Translations under genes and position numbers: made by a program | Part shown: piece by piece, positions 23,168-39,853 of the stretch | Layout: the number at the start of each line of letters is the position of its first letter | How positions within the stretch are numbered: position 1 is the first letter of the stretch | The notes under the pieces: generated by a model | Told to the model about the DNA's origin: nothing | Databases searched by the model: none | The model's input: only the letters and a program-made list of their open reading frames with translations | NCBI GenBank assembly: GCA_001910725.1 | Contig: MJGA01000022.1 | Coordinates: 434,001-498,000, forward strand | DNA from: Phanerodontia chrysosporium | Lineage: Eukaryota; Basidiomycota; Agaricomycetes; Polyporales; Phanerochaetaceae | Reading direction: 5' to 3' | Length of the DNA stretch: 64,000 nucleotides

Positions 23168-24378
23168 GTGATGATATTGGATCGCGCTGCCTTGCCACCC
23201 GAGGTGCTGAGCCTCATCTTCGACGAGACGGATACACAAGACCTACCTTCCGTCCTGCGTGCGAGCTCGCAATTCTACTCCATTGGTTACTCTTCTCTCT
23301 ATCGCGAAATACCCAACTGCAAGACCGGAAGAAAGCGTGTACAGCTGCTGCAATCGCTCGCCCGCGCCGCCGACCCCGCGTTCCACCCGGCCCGCCTGCC
23401 CTCGCCCGCACTTGCAGTGCGGCTGCTGAGCCTGGACTTCCACTCGAGCAACGTCAACGGCAACCTACTCAGACTGGTAAACCGGGCTCTTAGGGCTACA
23501 ACCAATCTTCAAGAGCTGTTGCTCGAGTTCTCAGCGGCGAACAGCTTCGAGCCGACGTCGTGGTGCCTTCTGGGGACAACGTTCCGCCTGCGCCGGCTGT
23601 ACACCTCCGTCGGGCTCGACGGTCCGCTATTCTCCTGGCTCGCACACCCGAACCAGCAGGACATCACCGAGCTCAACCTGCGCGGGCACCGCATGTTGCG
23701 CGCCAAGCGCAGCGGCAGCGGCGCGGTGCTGCCACCGGATGCGCTTCCCGCGCTCGCGAGCTTCCGCAGTGTGCACCTCGACAGCGCGTCCGTCGCGCTG
23801 TTCCTCGCGGGACGCCCGGTGCAAAGCGTCGGGCTCACGCTCTTCCCGTTTGCGGCCGAACGCTCGCTTGACGCGCTCCGCACGACGAGCACCCCAGTGC
23901 GCCGGCTCACGGTCCTCTGCCTCGAGGAGCCCGCGTCCGACGCGCTCGTCGCCGCGATCGCGGCACGCCTGCCCGCGCTCGAGAGCCTGCACGTCGTCAT
24001 CCTCGCGACACCATTCTCTGCCGTGCGTGCCCGGGACGCCTCACGCCGCTTGTTCTGCTGCTGACTGCTCGTTTTTAGGAGAAGCTAATGGCGCTCGCGC
24101 CCATTCTCGCGCGGTTCGAGGCGCTGCGGTACATCACGTTCATGGCGCCTGACATGCCCGGCACAGACAAACTCACGACCGACAGTGAGCGCACTATCGT
24201 CACCGTCTGGGCAGAGGCCTGCCCGACCCTCCGCACCATCATCCTGCCCATGGGTCAGGTATGGTACTCTGAAGACAAAGCGTGGCGCTGTTATGCAGAT
24301 GCGCAGGTGACGCGAGCTGCGGTTGAGACGGCAGACGAGCAAGAGACAGAAGATATCCAGGAGACGCAAGATGAATAG
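23168..24378 (+). CDS. F-box-like protein
   Basis: Two exons (23168-24022, 24079-24378; 56-nt intron, GTGCGT...TTTTAG, phase 0) give 384 residues. The N terminus, LPPEVLSLIFDETDTQDLP followed by a SLYREI-type end, has the pattern of basidiomycete F-box proteins, which recruit substrates to SCF ubiquitin ligases through Skp1. The middle has leucine-rich stretches such as ITELNLRGHRML and LTVLCLEEPASDALVAAI, without a regular repeat I could count. The C terminus is acidic (ADEQETEDIQETQDE). Agaricomycetes carry very large F-box families, so the partner cannot be guessed. It could be called a hypothetical protein if the F-box is not confirmed. Confidence 0.75.
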
Positions 24379-24890
24379 GAGAAGTGAGGAAAATACAGAG
24401 TCGTACAGTTCATTGGCGCATGGCCTTACCCTCGGCTGTCGTGCACATGTAACTCCAAAAATACACACTCTACCGAGGTTTCTCAAGAGCTCCCTCCGAT
24501 TATCTTATCTAGTCCAGTGGATGTCGACTCTTAGTGCGGCCAACGATGTTATATCCTGCCGCACCATATTTTTCACGTCCGAGTCGTGCGCTCGTGGAGT
24601 GTTACGGGTTCTGCAACTGAGTCGTCTTCTGTTACGAGGTCGCTGCATGGTATCCTTTATCTCAGCCATGGCTCTGGTCCTTGTATATGCATCCAGTTCG
24701 AAGACCTGTTCAGCATGGCAAAAGCGGCAGGAACAAAACACTAGCAAAGCGAGGATGCAACGAATAAACATTGATACAGAAAGCGCGTGAGGTACAACAA
24801 TTATCGACACGAGTGTTCACGATGATGCGAGGGGCCGTACAGTAGAAGAGAAGGTCCGGAAAGCGACAGGGCGGGCGGGCGGTTTTGAGT
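24379..24890. other. Tail-to-tail spacer, 512 bp
   Basis: Lies between the convergent F-box gene (+) and CFIm25 gene (-). It holds their 3' ends. No gene seen. Confidence 0.6.
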
Positions 24891-25828
<938 letters not shown>

Positions 25829-26143
25829 GGCGAACGGAGAACGAGGGACGTGAACAAGAACAGATGAAGACGGCAAGCCGTCCAGAAAGCACTCGTCGCT
25901 CGCGAAAGCGCCCACTAGGCGCCAAAGGCCAAAGGCCACTGCCCAGTCACGCCACAGAAGTAACAAGTCCCTGTCATCATGCGTCATGCATCATGGACTG
26001 ACGGTGCTCGCTTCGCCAGCTACTACGCAGTGAAGAGTAGATCCGCACATGTTCTGAGTCCATCACGGGCACGAAATACATCCAATAAACCTCCGGTATA
26101 TACGCGTACAGTACACAAGTTCTTTGAAGTAGTCGTAGACAAC
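25829..26143. other. Spacer, 315 bp
   Basis: CFIm25 promoter and 3' end of MET17, both genes on the minus strand. No gene seen. Confidence 0.6.
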
Positions 26144-29600
<3,457 letters not shown>

Positions 29601-31505
29601 TCATCGTACGTGGTACATCATGCCACCCGCGCCCCTGAACTTCTGCACGCGCTCCTGCTCCTCTCTAGCCTCCTGCAGCCGTGCCTCCTCGTCCTCCTTG
29701 CTCGGGAAGAACCCTCTCGCGTCCCATCCGCGTCCCTCCTCGCCCTCACGCATCCATCCGAGGCGATTCGCCGTGAGGCCCGCCGCGCGCACGAACAGCG
29801 TGCCATCGAGGACCTCGGCGCCCGTGAGCCCGCCCGCACCCTGCGACGCGACGACACCCTCGAACGCACGCGCACGCGTCCCGCCGAGCCACTCCGCAAA
29901 ATGATACAGCGCGCGCTGCGCCTTGCAGAGGTGCTCGTTCGGGTGCACGAGCGTCGTCTGCACGAGCGCGAGCCACGCGCTCGGCGTGCGCTGCGTTTGC
30001 GCGTCGCCCGGCGGGAGCGTGTCCGCGGCCGGCGCTGGCCCCGGCCCCGGTGGCTGCGGGTGCGCCGTCGTGTGCGCGTAGAACGCGTCCACGGGCAGCG
30101 CGGGCCGCCCCCGCGCAACGTAGAGCACGATGCTGAAGGCGAAATACGTCTTTAGCAGCAGCGCACCCGACTTGTGCGACAGGACGTTCAGCAGCGAGGA
30201 GGTGAGGAGTGCTGAGGTGACGAGGTGCATCCTGGAGTTGTTCGATGAGTGCTGAAGCCAGACTTTAGATGCCGTAACTTACAAGAAGAAGTCACCATTG
30301 AACTCCTTGTTCTCATCTTCGCCGAGCTCGCGCCCGGCCCAGCCACCGACCGCGTATATTACCGTGTTCATCCAGACGACCTCCTCGAATTTGGCGCGAA
30401 GTGTCTCTGCGTCCTCGGTGACGGTTCCGAACCAGCTACAGAGATACTCGAGAAGCTTGACCCCGCCAAGGCGTACGACGCGGTTGACGCTGTTCTCGTC
30501 TGCATCAGGCGGGACTGGGAGGTCGACATTGCGTGGCTCAAAGGCAGGATCCTTGGCAACCTTTGCGAGGACGGAGAGCGCATGAACGGCATTTCCCTGC
30601 GAACCAGATGTAGACATGGCCAAAGAAGCAAGCCTAGACATCAGGCCTGTCGCGGTCGCACCAAAGAGTTCGGGCGTGAACAGAGCGTCTGCTTCGCTAG
30701 CCTGGATCGCCGCTTCCGATATTCCTAGCAAGGGGTAAGTCGAAGACCTCTCTACACTGGACAACTACTCACCTTCAGCTATAAGACCAGGCAGACTGAA
30801 CTCAGCGCCATAGCCTGCATGAATGAGCGGGTGTAAGAAGCCTCCCAGGAAGCGGCTCAGCATGAGGGGCTTGCTGTCTGCGGCATTCTTGGCAGGCGTG
30901 AGGTTTGCGTCGATCGAGAAGACGTAGTCTTCTAGCACTCGCCGAATGGCATGCCTTCCTGCGCTCTTGTCTAGGAGCTTACGAGCAAAGAAGGCGACGT
31001 AGGCCTGGTAGTACCTAGCGCATACAATGGACACCCAAAACGGTCTCAGGGTACTCTGCTACGCACCTCTCGTCCCCTAGGTAGTCCTTCCAGTTTGTGT
31101 CATCGATGACGACCTTTTGGATCGCCTCACGTGTCTTCCGCGCCTCGTCAGTCTCGGGCGGGGGAAAGGCCGGCTTCTGGTACACGACATGGGTGTGGTA
31201 CGCAGCATTCAACAGGCTCGCTGCGGCCCCCATAGCATATATAGCAAGGAGATGGTGAGCTGCATGGCTGCAAAACATAACTCAGCATGCAGCGCTGCGA
31301 CAAGGAGGCTTTGCACGCACTTGTGGAAATGTTTCTCGTTGAAAAAGATGTGCCAGCGCTGGTGGTTTTCCTTCAGATTGGTGAGCACCGCTTCTGTGCT
31401 CTCGCTGTCCCAGCCAGCATGGCGGATGGGCGCGGGCACGACGGCGGGGTGCGGCGGTGCGGGCCACGGGAACCGCGCAGTGAGCTCGTCGGGGGTTGCG
31501 TCCAT
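29601..31505 (-). CDS. Questin oxidase-like protein
   Basis: Exons (minus): 31505-31321, 31267-31067, 31014-30773, 30724-30283, 30231-29601; 1701 nt, 566 residues, phases close throughout. The block NHQRWHIFFNEKHFHNHAAH, then LLAIYAMGA, AYHTHVVYQKPAF, KDYLGDERYYQAYVAFF, and HPLIHAGYGAEF match the questin oxidase-like family (once DUF4243). That family includes enzymes that open anthraquinone rings (Baeyer-Villiger type) in aflatoxin and geodin pathways. Several conserved His residues are kept. No polyketide synthase or tailoring gene lies nearby, so a role in secondary metabolism is not supported by context, and basidiomycetes often carry stand-alone copies. The C-terminal third (after 30231) is Pro/Ala-rich in the middle and ends in a charged helix. 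Confidence 0.88.
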
Positions 31506-32453
31506 CGTGCCTGGCAGAAGGGTGGGTGTATGCGCAGGTAACTATGCGATGGTGATAGGCCATGGGACGCAGGGACGGGATTATATACTGTGGTCGTGGG
31601 TCAGCAGCCATGTATGAGGTCATCTCCCCGCGCGACATGACACTTCGTGTGAGGAGCCGTTTCCGCGCGCAGCACTCGGAGCGTTCTCATTTCCAATGCT
31701 AGCGCTCTGCCTGGCCGGGACAGTCTCTGAGCCATACATCTCCATTTCCCAAGCTCGTCCTGTGACTGCCTGTATGAAGTCGTTCAAAAGTCAAATCCTA
31801 GCCAGACTGTTCATGGCAGAATCTCGACTTCAGAATAGACTCCGTGACATTGGCGTTGAACGTTGATACTTCATTCTGAAACATGTTGGTTATCTTGTGG
31901 CGATAGCCTGCTAGAGATGTGGCGCAAGTGTAATAGCTTGCTAGCGGTCAAGTTACAAGCGCCACGGTGCGCCACATCTGTTCTTCTGGCGTTTCTCGAC
32001 ACCTGCAGCAACGTGCAAAGCCAAGCGAGCGACATCAGCAGCACAAGTATCGAATGGACGTCACCCATCTTCTCTCGCATTGTTCGTATCTAACTCATAC
32101 ACATCATCTATGTCCCGCCTGGCGTGCAGTTTCATTGAACGTGCCGCGTCGCAATGATAGATTGCAGGTTTATCACGAAAATCCCAAACCTTGCCCATAG
32201 CTATTTATACTAGTGGAAGGCCAGCATGCGTATACTCAAGGTACATGTTTACATCCCGTGACGACGACTGATGCGGCGGCAGCCTCAAGTCATGTGGTAC
32301 ACTATCAGGCAGCGTCATCGGCAGGCTTAGGAGACTATCGATAGCTCTCCCTGCCACCATACCAACAACAAGTCTGACTCTGCTTGGCCAGGACCCACCG
32401 CTCACACGTAGCCTGCGTATCGTCTCCACCTTCAATCAGCTCTCACTCAAAGC
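31506..32453. other. Divergent promoter region, 948 bp
   Basis: Lies between the questin oxidase-like gene (-) and the dioxygenase gene (+). Carries a TATA-like box for the left gene. No gene seen. Confidence 0.6.
31581..31587 (-). promoter_or_regulatory. TATA-like box of questin oxidase-like gene
   Basis: TATATAA on the gene strand, about 78 nt upstream of the ATG at 31505. Confidence 0.45.
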
Positions 32454-33564
32454 ATGTCCACTGACGAGGCACCACAGTCCTACAAGGCCCTCTACGACTC
32501 ACAGGGCTTTGTCATCGTACCCGGGCTGATCCCACCCGCGCTCTTCCCGAAGTTGACAGAGGCGGCAGAGCGCGCCACCGCATGCACGAGGGCCGGCACT
32601 TGGCCGCACCGGCGCACCGTCGGCCGCCAGTTCCCGCCATACGACCCCGACGCTGCGCTCGACGTCTGGGGCGTGCAGCACGTCATGCACCCAGCCCTCG
32701 ACGAGCGGGCCTTCGCGGAGTGGTACACCAGCGACGCGCTCCTGCAAGTTGCATGCGAGCTCATAGGGTGCGAGAGAGCGGAGCTCCAGATGGGTGCGTG
32801 GCTGCGTCTGAGGCGCATAGGGGCGTGCTGCTCAGTGCGCGATGCCGTCTGCCAGAGCTCTTCAACATGCTAGTCAACCCCGAGCGCGCCGACTTTGCGC
32901 TGCGCTGGCACCGCGATGATGTGCGTGAGAGCGCAACGGTCGACGAGGAGCGCGAAGCACTCGCGAAGTGGCACTACGGGGTTCGTACTACTTCCCCTTG
33001 TGATAGGCCTCGTGTGATTAATTGCGTGGAATAGGTGCAATGGAACACGTACGGGCTGCCTCTCTACTTGCTTGCATGTTGAGCTAAAGTGTGTCGTCAG
33101 CGCCTTGCTCGAGGATGCCTGCCTGTTCGTCGTCCCTGGATCCCATGCGGAGCCTCGCACCCCAGACCAGCGTGCACATTCCTCAACGCCAGATGCTCCG
33201 ACGAATCCTCTGGACATGCACGGTGCGATACGTGTGGTCCTGAAACGTGCGTCCGCAGCAAATGCCGAGATGCAAAGATGGCTCACCAGCATGCCCAACA
33301 GCCGGCGAAACCGTCTTCTACAATAACAACATTTTGCACTGCGCGACATACTCGCATAGCACACCCAGACTGACGCTACATGCATGCATAGGCTGCACGC
33401 GCGGCGGCTCGTCTCGCGCTCGCAACATCCTTCAGCACGGGCTGGCATGGATGGAGCAGGACAGCTTCCGGGAGTCCTTGAACCAGACGGGCAAGGAAAT
33501 GTTGGACAGGCTTCTGAAGATGAAAAGGGACGCTGATGACGTCGGGTTTTCATTGCAGAACTGA
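32454..33564 (+). CDS. Phytanoyl-CoA dioxygenase (PhyH) family protein
   Basis: Fe(II)/2-oxoglutarate oxygenase. Exons 32454-32793, 32856-32980, 33035-33048, 33101-33246, 33302-33564; 888 nt, 295 residues, all phases close. Exon 3 is only 14 nt and completes HYGVQWNTALLEDACLFVVP. The N terminus YDSQGFVIVPGLIPP is the usual PhyH opening. The iron ligands are H and D of WHRDD in exon 2 and the late His in NNNILHCATYSH. The Arg in TPRLTLHACIG should bind 2-oxoglutarate. The C-terminal tail (NILQHGLAWMEQDSFRESL) is common in fungal members. Substrate is unknown; fungal PhyH proteins act on lipids or secondary metabolites. No signal peptide. Confidence 0.88.
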
Positions 33565-33689
33565 CGGGTAGAGTGAAACCTGAATGTCGGGGCGTGTGCG
33601 ATGTGGAATCCTGTCCAGGTTGTGGAAACGAGCTGATGTACAAGAGAGCAGATAGATAAGATACCAAGTCAGGACAAAATCTAACCCAT

Positions 33690-34393
33690 TTATGCTTCGT
33701 CATTCTCGACCAGGCGACCACATATGATGTACTTGTTGGCGAAGTGGTCCATCCAACCTAGGAGGAAGATGTCAGGATGGTTTGAGACTGAAGTAACTAG
33801 AGCCAACCTTTCATATTCTCACTGGGCTCTAAGTTAGTGGCATGTTTACACGAGGAATTGTATGGACAACGTACATCTCTTCCGGAGTGAGGTCCTCGAG
33901 CTTGTCCAGAGGTTGGTCGATCGGAGTGAGCATTTCTAAACGATGTAATGAGTTTATCGCGGTCTTGATACGTTCTGGACAAGCATACCTTCGTCGAAAG
34001 ACTGCTTCGCCATACCCCTCGAAGCATCACGGCCGGCGAAATTGGCGTACATACCACCTAGCACTCGCTCAGTCGCCTCACCTGCGAAACACAGCAGCAG
34101 CACGCACCGGGGCCGTAGAAGCTCCTGCCCGCCGTCACATCGTACACAACGCCCTTGATCGCGAGGAGGATGCGCGGGTCGTCGCGCCCGTTGAACCGCT
34201 CGAGCGTGCGCGGCGTGTACGTCTTGAAGAGCAGCGTCGGCGGGTGCGCCTTCGGCATCCATGTGTACGAGTGCTTGAACTCGCTCGGCACCGTTTTCGG
34301 CGGGGACGCCGACGGCAGCAGGATCCGCTGGACGCAGTAGAGAATGTACAGCAGCAGCGCGGTGTTTACGGGCAGGCTGAGGTCGAACGCCAT
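33690..34393 (-). CDS. DAP1: Membrane-associated heme-binding (MAPR/cytochrome b5-like) protein
   Basis: Exons (minus): 34393-34108, 34057-33989, 33935-33875, 33821-33808, 33757-33690; 498 nt, 165 residues, phases close. One exon is 14 nt. An N-terminal membrane anchor ([20 protein letters not shown]) is followed by a cytochrome b5-like fold: [58 protein letters not shown]. The end [18 protein letters not shown] matches Dap1/PGRMC proteins. Those bind heme through Tyr and support P450 enzymes such as the sterol 14-demethylase, so an ER location is expected. Assignment to DAP1 itself rather than another MAPR member is an inference from size and anchor. Confidence 0.85.
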
Positions 34394-34696
34394 CGTGGTC
34401 GCAGTCGAAGGTGTGATGTTTCGCGCCTGCGCGTACTCCCCGCTTTGTCGCCAGACGCGGGGGTCTTGGCTTTCTACACTCACGCTCCCTCTCGGTCGCA
34501 AGCTGCCCAGTTCCAGTTCAGAATACATGCTCTCGACTTATCATGATCAAAAGCCGCTCGCAGGATGTTTGCAAGATCGCCAATGTCATGAAATGTTCGG
34601 AGGCATCGATGTCATAGCGCTCTGGTGCGCGCCGAGGCCTGCTTCAGCCCCTCATCTCCTCTAACTTTGCAGGCAACACACAGAAACTAAGACTCC
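34394..34696. promoter_or_regulatory. 303-bp divergent promoter (MAPR gene / S9 peptidase)
   Basis: The whole space between two opposite-facing start codons (34393 minus, 34697 plus). No clear TATA. The two genes must share or interleave control elements. Confidence 0.5.
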
Positions 34697-37037
34697 ATGG
34701 CGCCGCGCACAGCTCCGTATGGGACATGGCAAAGCCCCATCACAGCAGACGCCATCGCGCAGGGGGTATGTTCACTCGCTTGCTAGGGATCGCGACACTG
34801 TACTAACCAATAACCAGGGAAACAGCGTCGCTGAGATCTTCGTCGATCCAGTGACATCGACAGTATACCATATCGAGAAGCGGCCTACGGAGGGTGGTCG
34901 CTGTGCCATCGTCAAGACTGAGGAGGGTGTCGAGCTCGTAGGGAAGGAGTTTAATTGTCGTACCGGTGTACACGAGGTGCGTGCCCCTTAGCACTCAACG
35001 CTGGAGTTTCGTTGACCTGTATGCAGTACGGAGGTGCTGCGGCAGCTGCGTATGGGGGCACAGTGTTCTTCTCCAACTTTTCCGACGGTAGAATCTACGC
35101 GGCTAAGGAGGGGTCTGCTCCTGTACCCGTTACGCCAGGTGTGTACGGAGCTCTTCCCTGCTGCAACCTCTAACTCAGGCCTCTGAACGCAGAGAGCGAG
35201 GTGTTACGCTATGCCGACTTCGCTATCCATCCCAAATACCCCTATATTCTGGTCTGTGTCCGCGAAGACCACACGAATCCTGAGCCTTCCAAAGTAGCCT
35301 CATCGCTCGTCACGATCAACACGATGGCGCACACCACTGAGCCCTTCGACGCCATCGCGCCTTTGCTCAAAGGGGCAGACTTCTACGCGGCACCGACCTT
35401 CTCGCCCGACGGGACGAAACTCGCCTGGCAGCAGTGGAACCACCCTGATATGCCGTGGGACGGTTCCGAGGTGCACATCGCGTCTGTCGCAGTCGAAGGC
35501 GTCCGCGTTCATATCAAGGACGAGAGGCACATCGCAGGCCGCTGGAAGGAGGTCTCCGCGGCGTTCCCGCAGTGGGTGAACGACGACACGCTGCTCTTCA
35601 CCTGCGACGAGAGCGGCTGGCACAACCCCTGGGTGTACGACGTGCGCACGCAAAATGCGGGCGCAGTGCTTCCGCAGCCGATTTCCCAAGACTTTGCGAT
35701 GCCACAGTGGGTGCTGGGCATGTCCTTCGGCACGCCTCTGGGCCGCTTCTCGGCCACCGGCAGCGTGGCACACGTGCACGCCGGAAGCAGCGACAGCGAC
35801 GGATCTATGGTGTTGTACAGCGCGCTGCGCGCCGGCCGCGCCGTGCTCTACCTCTTCAGCCTGCATAGCCGCACGATTGAAGAGCTCGAATGCCCGTACG
35901 TTACAGTGGAGTACGTGCGGCGCGTGACCGCGGACGCGGTCGTCTTTCTCGGCGCGAAGCACGATGCTCCCCGCGAGGTCGTCCTCTGCACGCTGAAGGA
36001 GTACTCGAAGCCGAAGTACACTGTCCTTGGGATGCACGATGGCAGCAAGGACGCATGGAAGCCGCTCTTTGCCAAGCCCCAGCCGATCACGCTCACGATC
36101 CCCCAGACGGGCGAACCCATGCACGTCGTGTTCTACCCGCCCACCAACCCAGACTACGCTGCGCCTCAAGGCGAGAAGCCGCCCTGCGTTGTGAATGTGC
36201 ATGGCGGCCCGACAGGCATGGCAGACCAGGCGCTGGAGCTCACCACGCAATATTTTACCAGCCGTGGCTGGGCATGGTGCGTTCCACTTTGCCATCTATA
36301 TCACACATTGTCCGAATATTACACTTCAGGGTGGATGTGAACTACAGCGGCAGCAGCGGTTTCGGCCGTCAGTACATGTAAGCGCATCCCCCACTTCTAT
36401 CGTAGTGTCTCACTAAACTTTCTCCCAGCAACCGCCTCGCCGGCCAGTGGGGCGTAGTCGACCTGCGTGACTGCGCGCTGACAGTCGCGCTGCTCGCAGC
36501 AGCGCCGTACGAGCTGATCGACCCAAAACGCACTGCCATCCGCGGGCGATCCTCAGGCGGGTACACCGTGCTCGCCACGTTGTGCGCGTATCCGGACGCA
36601 TTTGCCGCCGGCACCTCGCACTTCGGTATCAGCGACCTGCGCAAGCTCGACGAATTCACGCACAAGTTCGAGAGCAGGTACTGCGAGAAGCTCCTTGGCG
36701 GTACGGTGGCCGAACATGGCGACGTATACGACGCACGCAGTCCCGTACACAACGCGGATAAGATTCGTTCGCCGCTCTTGGTGCGTCCTCTTGCTTTGCA
36801 AGAGTCTGATGCGTGCTGACCATTTTGCAGGTCCTCCAAGGGTCTGAGGACGCGGTTGTCCCTCCAGAACAAGCAGAGCTCATTGTCAAGTCCATCCGTG
36901 ATCGCCAGGGCAAGGTCGAGTACATCGTCTTCGAGGGCGAAGGTCACGGTTGGCGCAAAGCGGAGAACGTCAAGCGCGCCCTCGAGGCTGAGCTTCAGTT
37001 CTACGAGGGTGTGTTTGGCCTCAAGGGGACGGCTTGA
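34697..37037 (+). CDS. S9-family serine peptidase (acylaminoacyl-peptidase / DPP5-like)
   Basis: Prolyl oligopeptidase family with an N-terminal beta-propeller and a C-terminal alpha/beta-hydrolase. Exons 34697-34765, 34818-34976, 35027-35138, 35193-36276, 36330-36377, 36429-36780, 36831-37037; 2031 nt, 676 residues, all phases close. The catalytic Ser is in GRSSGGYTVLA, Asp in LQGSEDAVVPPEQ, and His in FEGEGHGWRKAEN. NVHGGPTGM and VDVNYSGSSGFGRQY are the oxyanion and S9 signature regions. Propeller-like repeats include FSPDGTKLAWQQWNHPDMPW. There is no signal peptide, which points to a cytosolic enzyme unlike the secreted fungal DPP5. It shares a short divergent promoter with the MAPR gene. 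Confidence 0.92.
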
Positions 37038-37441
37038 ATAGTGTAGCGCAGTCTGAAGTGGAACCGGACACCTCACACGAATGGTGTTGTACTACTAGGA
37101 CAATGTGAGAATCAACAGCACGCGTCCGGCGTGCTCGACATTGTTAATCAAAAATGCGAACTTGCTCATCGAATGTATTCTACACTTCAAATTCTCTGCA
37201 TTTGCATACAACCGCATGCTCTGAATCTCGTCTAAAGTAGTCTGCAGCACATACAGCGTGTGTACCTTTGTTGAAAACAACAGCACAATATTCACGACGC
37301 GTGAGACCGTGTGATCGCCACGTGCTCGTGCGTCCCGAGGTTACTTTTGGGCGGCTCCGCAATCCTGCATAGCACACCGTCCTTGGCCCTCGACCTCCAC
37401 TCTGACCTACACTCCAGCCATCCACAATACCTCGTTCAACG
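37038..37441. other. Spacer, 404 bp
   Basis: 3' flank of the S9 peptidase and promoter of NC2 alpha, both on the plus strand. No gene seen. Confidence 0.6.
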
Positions 37442-38282
37442 ATGAAGAACAAGAACAAGCAAACGAAGTTCCCTGTCGTATGTCCTGTATTCCCGCCGCC
37501 TGCGCTGCGCTCACGATAGCCCTCCCAATACGCCCGCCTCCATAGGCCCGCATCAAGCGTATCATGCAGAAGGACGAGGAGGTCGGCAAGGTCGCGCAGG
37601 CCACCCCGTTGTCATTTGTGAGTCGCTCCTTCGGTCGTGCGGCGTATATTGCTAACATAGGCCGCAGCGAAGGCTCTTGAGATGTTCCTTCAGACAATAG
37701 TCCAGGAGGCCGCCCGCGTCACTGCCGAGCGTGGTGCGAAGAAGGTCGAGGCGTACCACCTGTGCGTGACCTGCCTGCTCTGCCAGCCCCACGCCCCGCT
37801 GACACCCGTACAGGAAGCACGCTGTCGAGACCGTCGAGACACTCGACTTCTTGAAGGAGATCGTTGAGGGTGTGCCCGACCCGTCCGCGGGCGGGACAAT
37901 CGACCTGGCCGCCGAGGCTGCAGAGAAAGCTGCCGCCAAGAAGCGCTCTCGCCCCCGCCGACCCGCCGCGGCGCCTGCGCAGGACGACGACGGCGAAGAT
38001 GCTGCTCCCGCTCCCGCACCGAAGCGCAGACGGCGCAAGGCCGACGATGGCGCGGCGCCCTCCCGGCGTGGAAAGGGCAAGAACGCACAAGCACCGCCGC
38101 AACTCCAGGTCCAAGCTGAGGACGACTACGACGCGCCCGAGCCAGAGGAAGAAGACACGCGACACGGCGACGAGGACATGGACCAAGACTATGACCAGCC
38201 GGAAGAACCTGAGGAGGAAGAGTACGATGCACCACCGTCAAGGTCGAGGGCTCGGCAGGTTGACGAGGAGTGGGATGGGTAG
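37442..38282 (+). CDS. BUR6: Negative cofactor 2 alpha (DRAP1/Bur6), histone-fold protein
   Basis: With NC2 beta it binds TBP on promoter DNA and represses or redirects RNA polymerase II transcription. Exons 37442-37477, 37546-37617, 37661-37761, 37814-38282; 678 nt, 225 residues, phases close. The histone fold reads KFPVARIKRIMQKDEEVGKV, AQATPLSF, KALEMFLQTIVQEA, RGAKKVEAYHLKHAVETVET, LDFLKEIVEGVPDPS, all in family order. At the third exon the acceptor adds AAA before KALEMF, in place of the usual short insert. The C terminus is long and disordered: a basic KKRSRPRRP and KRRRRK nuclear-signal region, then acidic EEP repeats. A related CBF/NF-Y-type factor (Dpb3-like) is less likely given the VPDPS ending. 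Confidence 0.93.
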
Positions 38283-38397
38283 GAGCCGAGGTTCGTTGTC
38301 ACCCTTGTATTATACGATTTTTTCTCGGAGGTATTACATTATTCGGTATGTGTGGTATCTATACTTTCTCCCCCAGATGATATTCAAGTGCAAGCTT

Positions 38398-39549
38398 TCA
38401 TACTAGTTCGACCTCTCCGCGCAGGAGGAACTGCTCTACAACGTGGTACGGAGTCAGCGAGATCTGCCCGCGAGTCATCTCCATCACAGAGCCACTATCA
38501 CAGGACAAGACAGATGAGTGTTGGAAGCAATAACTGGAGGAGACGCTTACTCTGGCAGATGTACTGGTGGACATGGCACGAGCGCATGTGCAAAGACAGC
38601 ACGGGTCTTGTCTGGGCGTGATACTGGTGACGCGTATCGCACGAGGCGAATGTAGGTCCGAGTGAGAGAAGAGGCGAAGATGTATGTTAGGAGGCTCATG
38701 TGCAGATTGGAGCAGCACGCACTCATTGGAGGGAGGAACGGCACCTGGTCATCGAGCCCGCGCTGCTCCTCTGGCAGGGCTTGCAAAACCGCGTGCATGA
38801 AGTGCGTTTCGGTCAGTGTTGCGTAGCTACATGTGCGGAGGCAGTGTCGTTCAAGGCGTTAACGGGAGGAAGGTGATAGCAGGGGTAAGGTGCCAAGATG
38901 AGAGCGCGATGCATCCGAGAGCAAGAGCACGCACCGCCGAGCATGGTCTAGCTCCGCCTGCGTCAACCTTTCGTGGATCTCGGGGGTGGTGACAATGTAC
39001 CGCGCGTACTTTTCTATCTATGAACCATACAGGCATCAATATGCGTCAATGGCTGGAGAGATGGGGATGACGCACCTTGTGTAATCGCGTGCGGATGTAC
39101 GAGCGGATGACGAACTTGACGCGCTCGATCTCCGTCTGCACGAGCATGATACGAAAATGCTCGTCCTCGCTGCTGTCGGGGTCGGCTCGGAGCAGTTGCA
39201 CGTCGTCCGTCTACAGCTGAGGCCCGTCAGCTCTGCCGCAGGGGCGCGTGGTGGCCGCACGCAGGCACACGGGGGCGCGACGCACCTGCTTCTTGATGTG
39301 GTCCAGCAGCCGGCCAAGGAGGCCCTCCTGCGCGCGCAACACGTCCGGCGCGTGCCTCTCGTTCATCCAGTGCCGCAGCAGCTCCTGTAGCGGCGTCGCC
39401 TCCGCAAGCTCTTGCGGCAGCACGTCCACCCGGGCGGGCATCGGGACGTCGTCGTCGAGGTCCATGCCCCATGTGTCGCGCGACGCGGCGCGGGCGCGCG
39501 AGGGCCCTGGAACACCCCAGCCATCGTCGCTGTCGGAAAGGTGCGCCAT
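38398..39549 (-). CDS. SLD5: GINS complex subunit SLD5
   Basis: Part of the CMG replicative helicase (Cdc45-MCM-GINS), needed to start and extend DNA replication. Exons (minus): 39549-39286, 39210-39076, 39017-38935, 38826-38723, 38623-38551, 38494-38398; 756 nt, 251 residues, all phases close. The N-terminal alpha domain shows ELAEATPLQELLRHWMNERH, then RIMLVQTEIERVKFVIRSYI, RTRLHKIEKYARYIV, LTQAELDHARRYATLTETHF. The C-terminal beta domain runs from PMISRPDKTRAVFAHALV through LPDGSVMEMTRGQISLTPYH to LLRGEVELV. This order (alpha then beta) is that of Sld5. It is convergent with NC2 alpha, leaving 115 bp between stops. Confidence 0.92.
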
Positions 39550-39853
39550 GAGTGTGATACTATGAGATGTGGTTCAGAGGAGAGAATGGGCGCGTCTAGC
39601 GCGAAGGTGCTTAATGGGCGCCTGCTTACACTGCATGCCGCTTTCGGAAATCGAGTACGTTCAGCTTCGCTCACTCTCCAACACAAGGGCAGACATCGCT
39701 CTCAAATACGCGTCGATAGTCTGTAGAGGTGTACAGCCGTTGTATTTGGTCAGATACAGGACGGTCTGGTCGTTATGGGTATACATGAATATAGGGGGCG
39801 GCCGCGAATAGATTAGAGGGCAGCGCTAGTAAGCGAGTCTGCTGCACTGCGTT
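39550..39853. other. Spacer, 304 bp
   Basis: SLD5 promoter and 3' end of the C2H2 gene, both on the minus strand. Confidence 0.6.
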
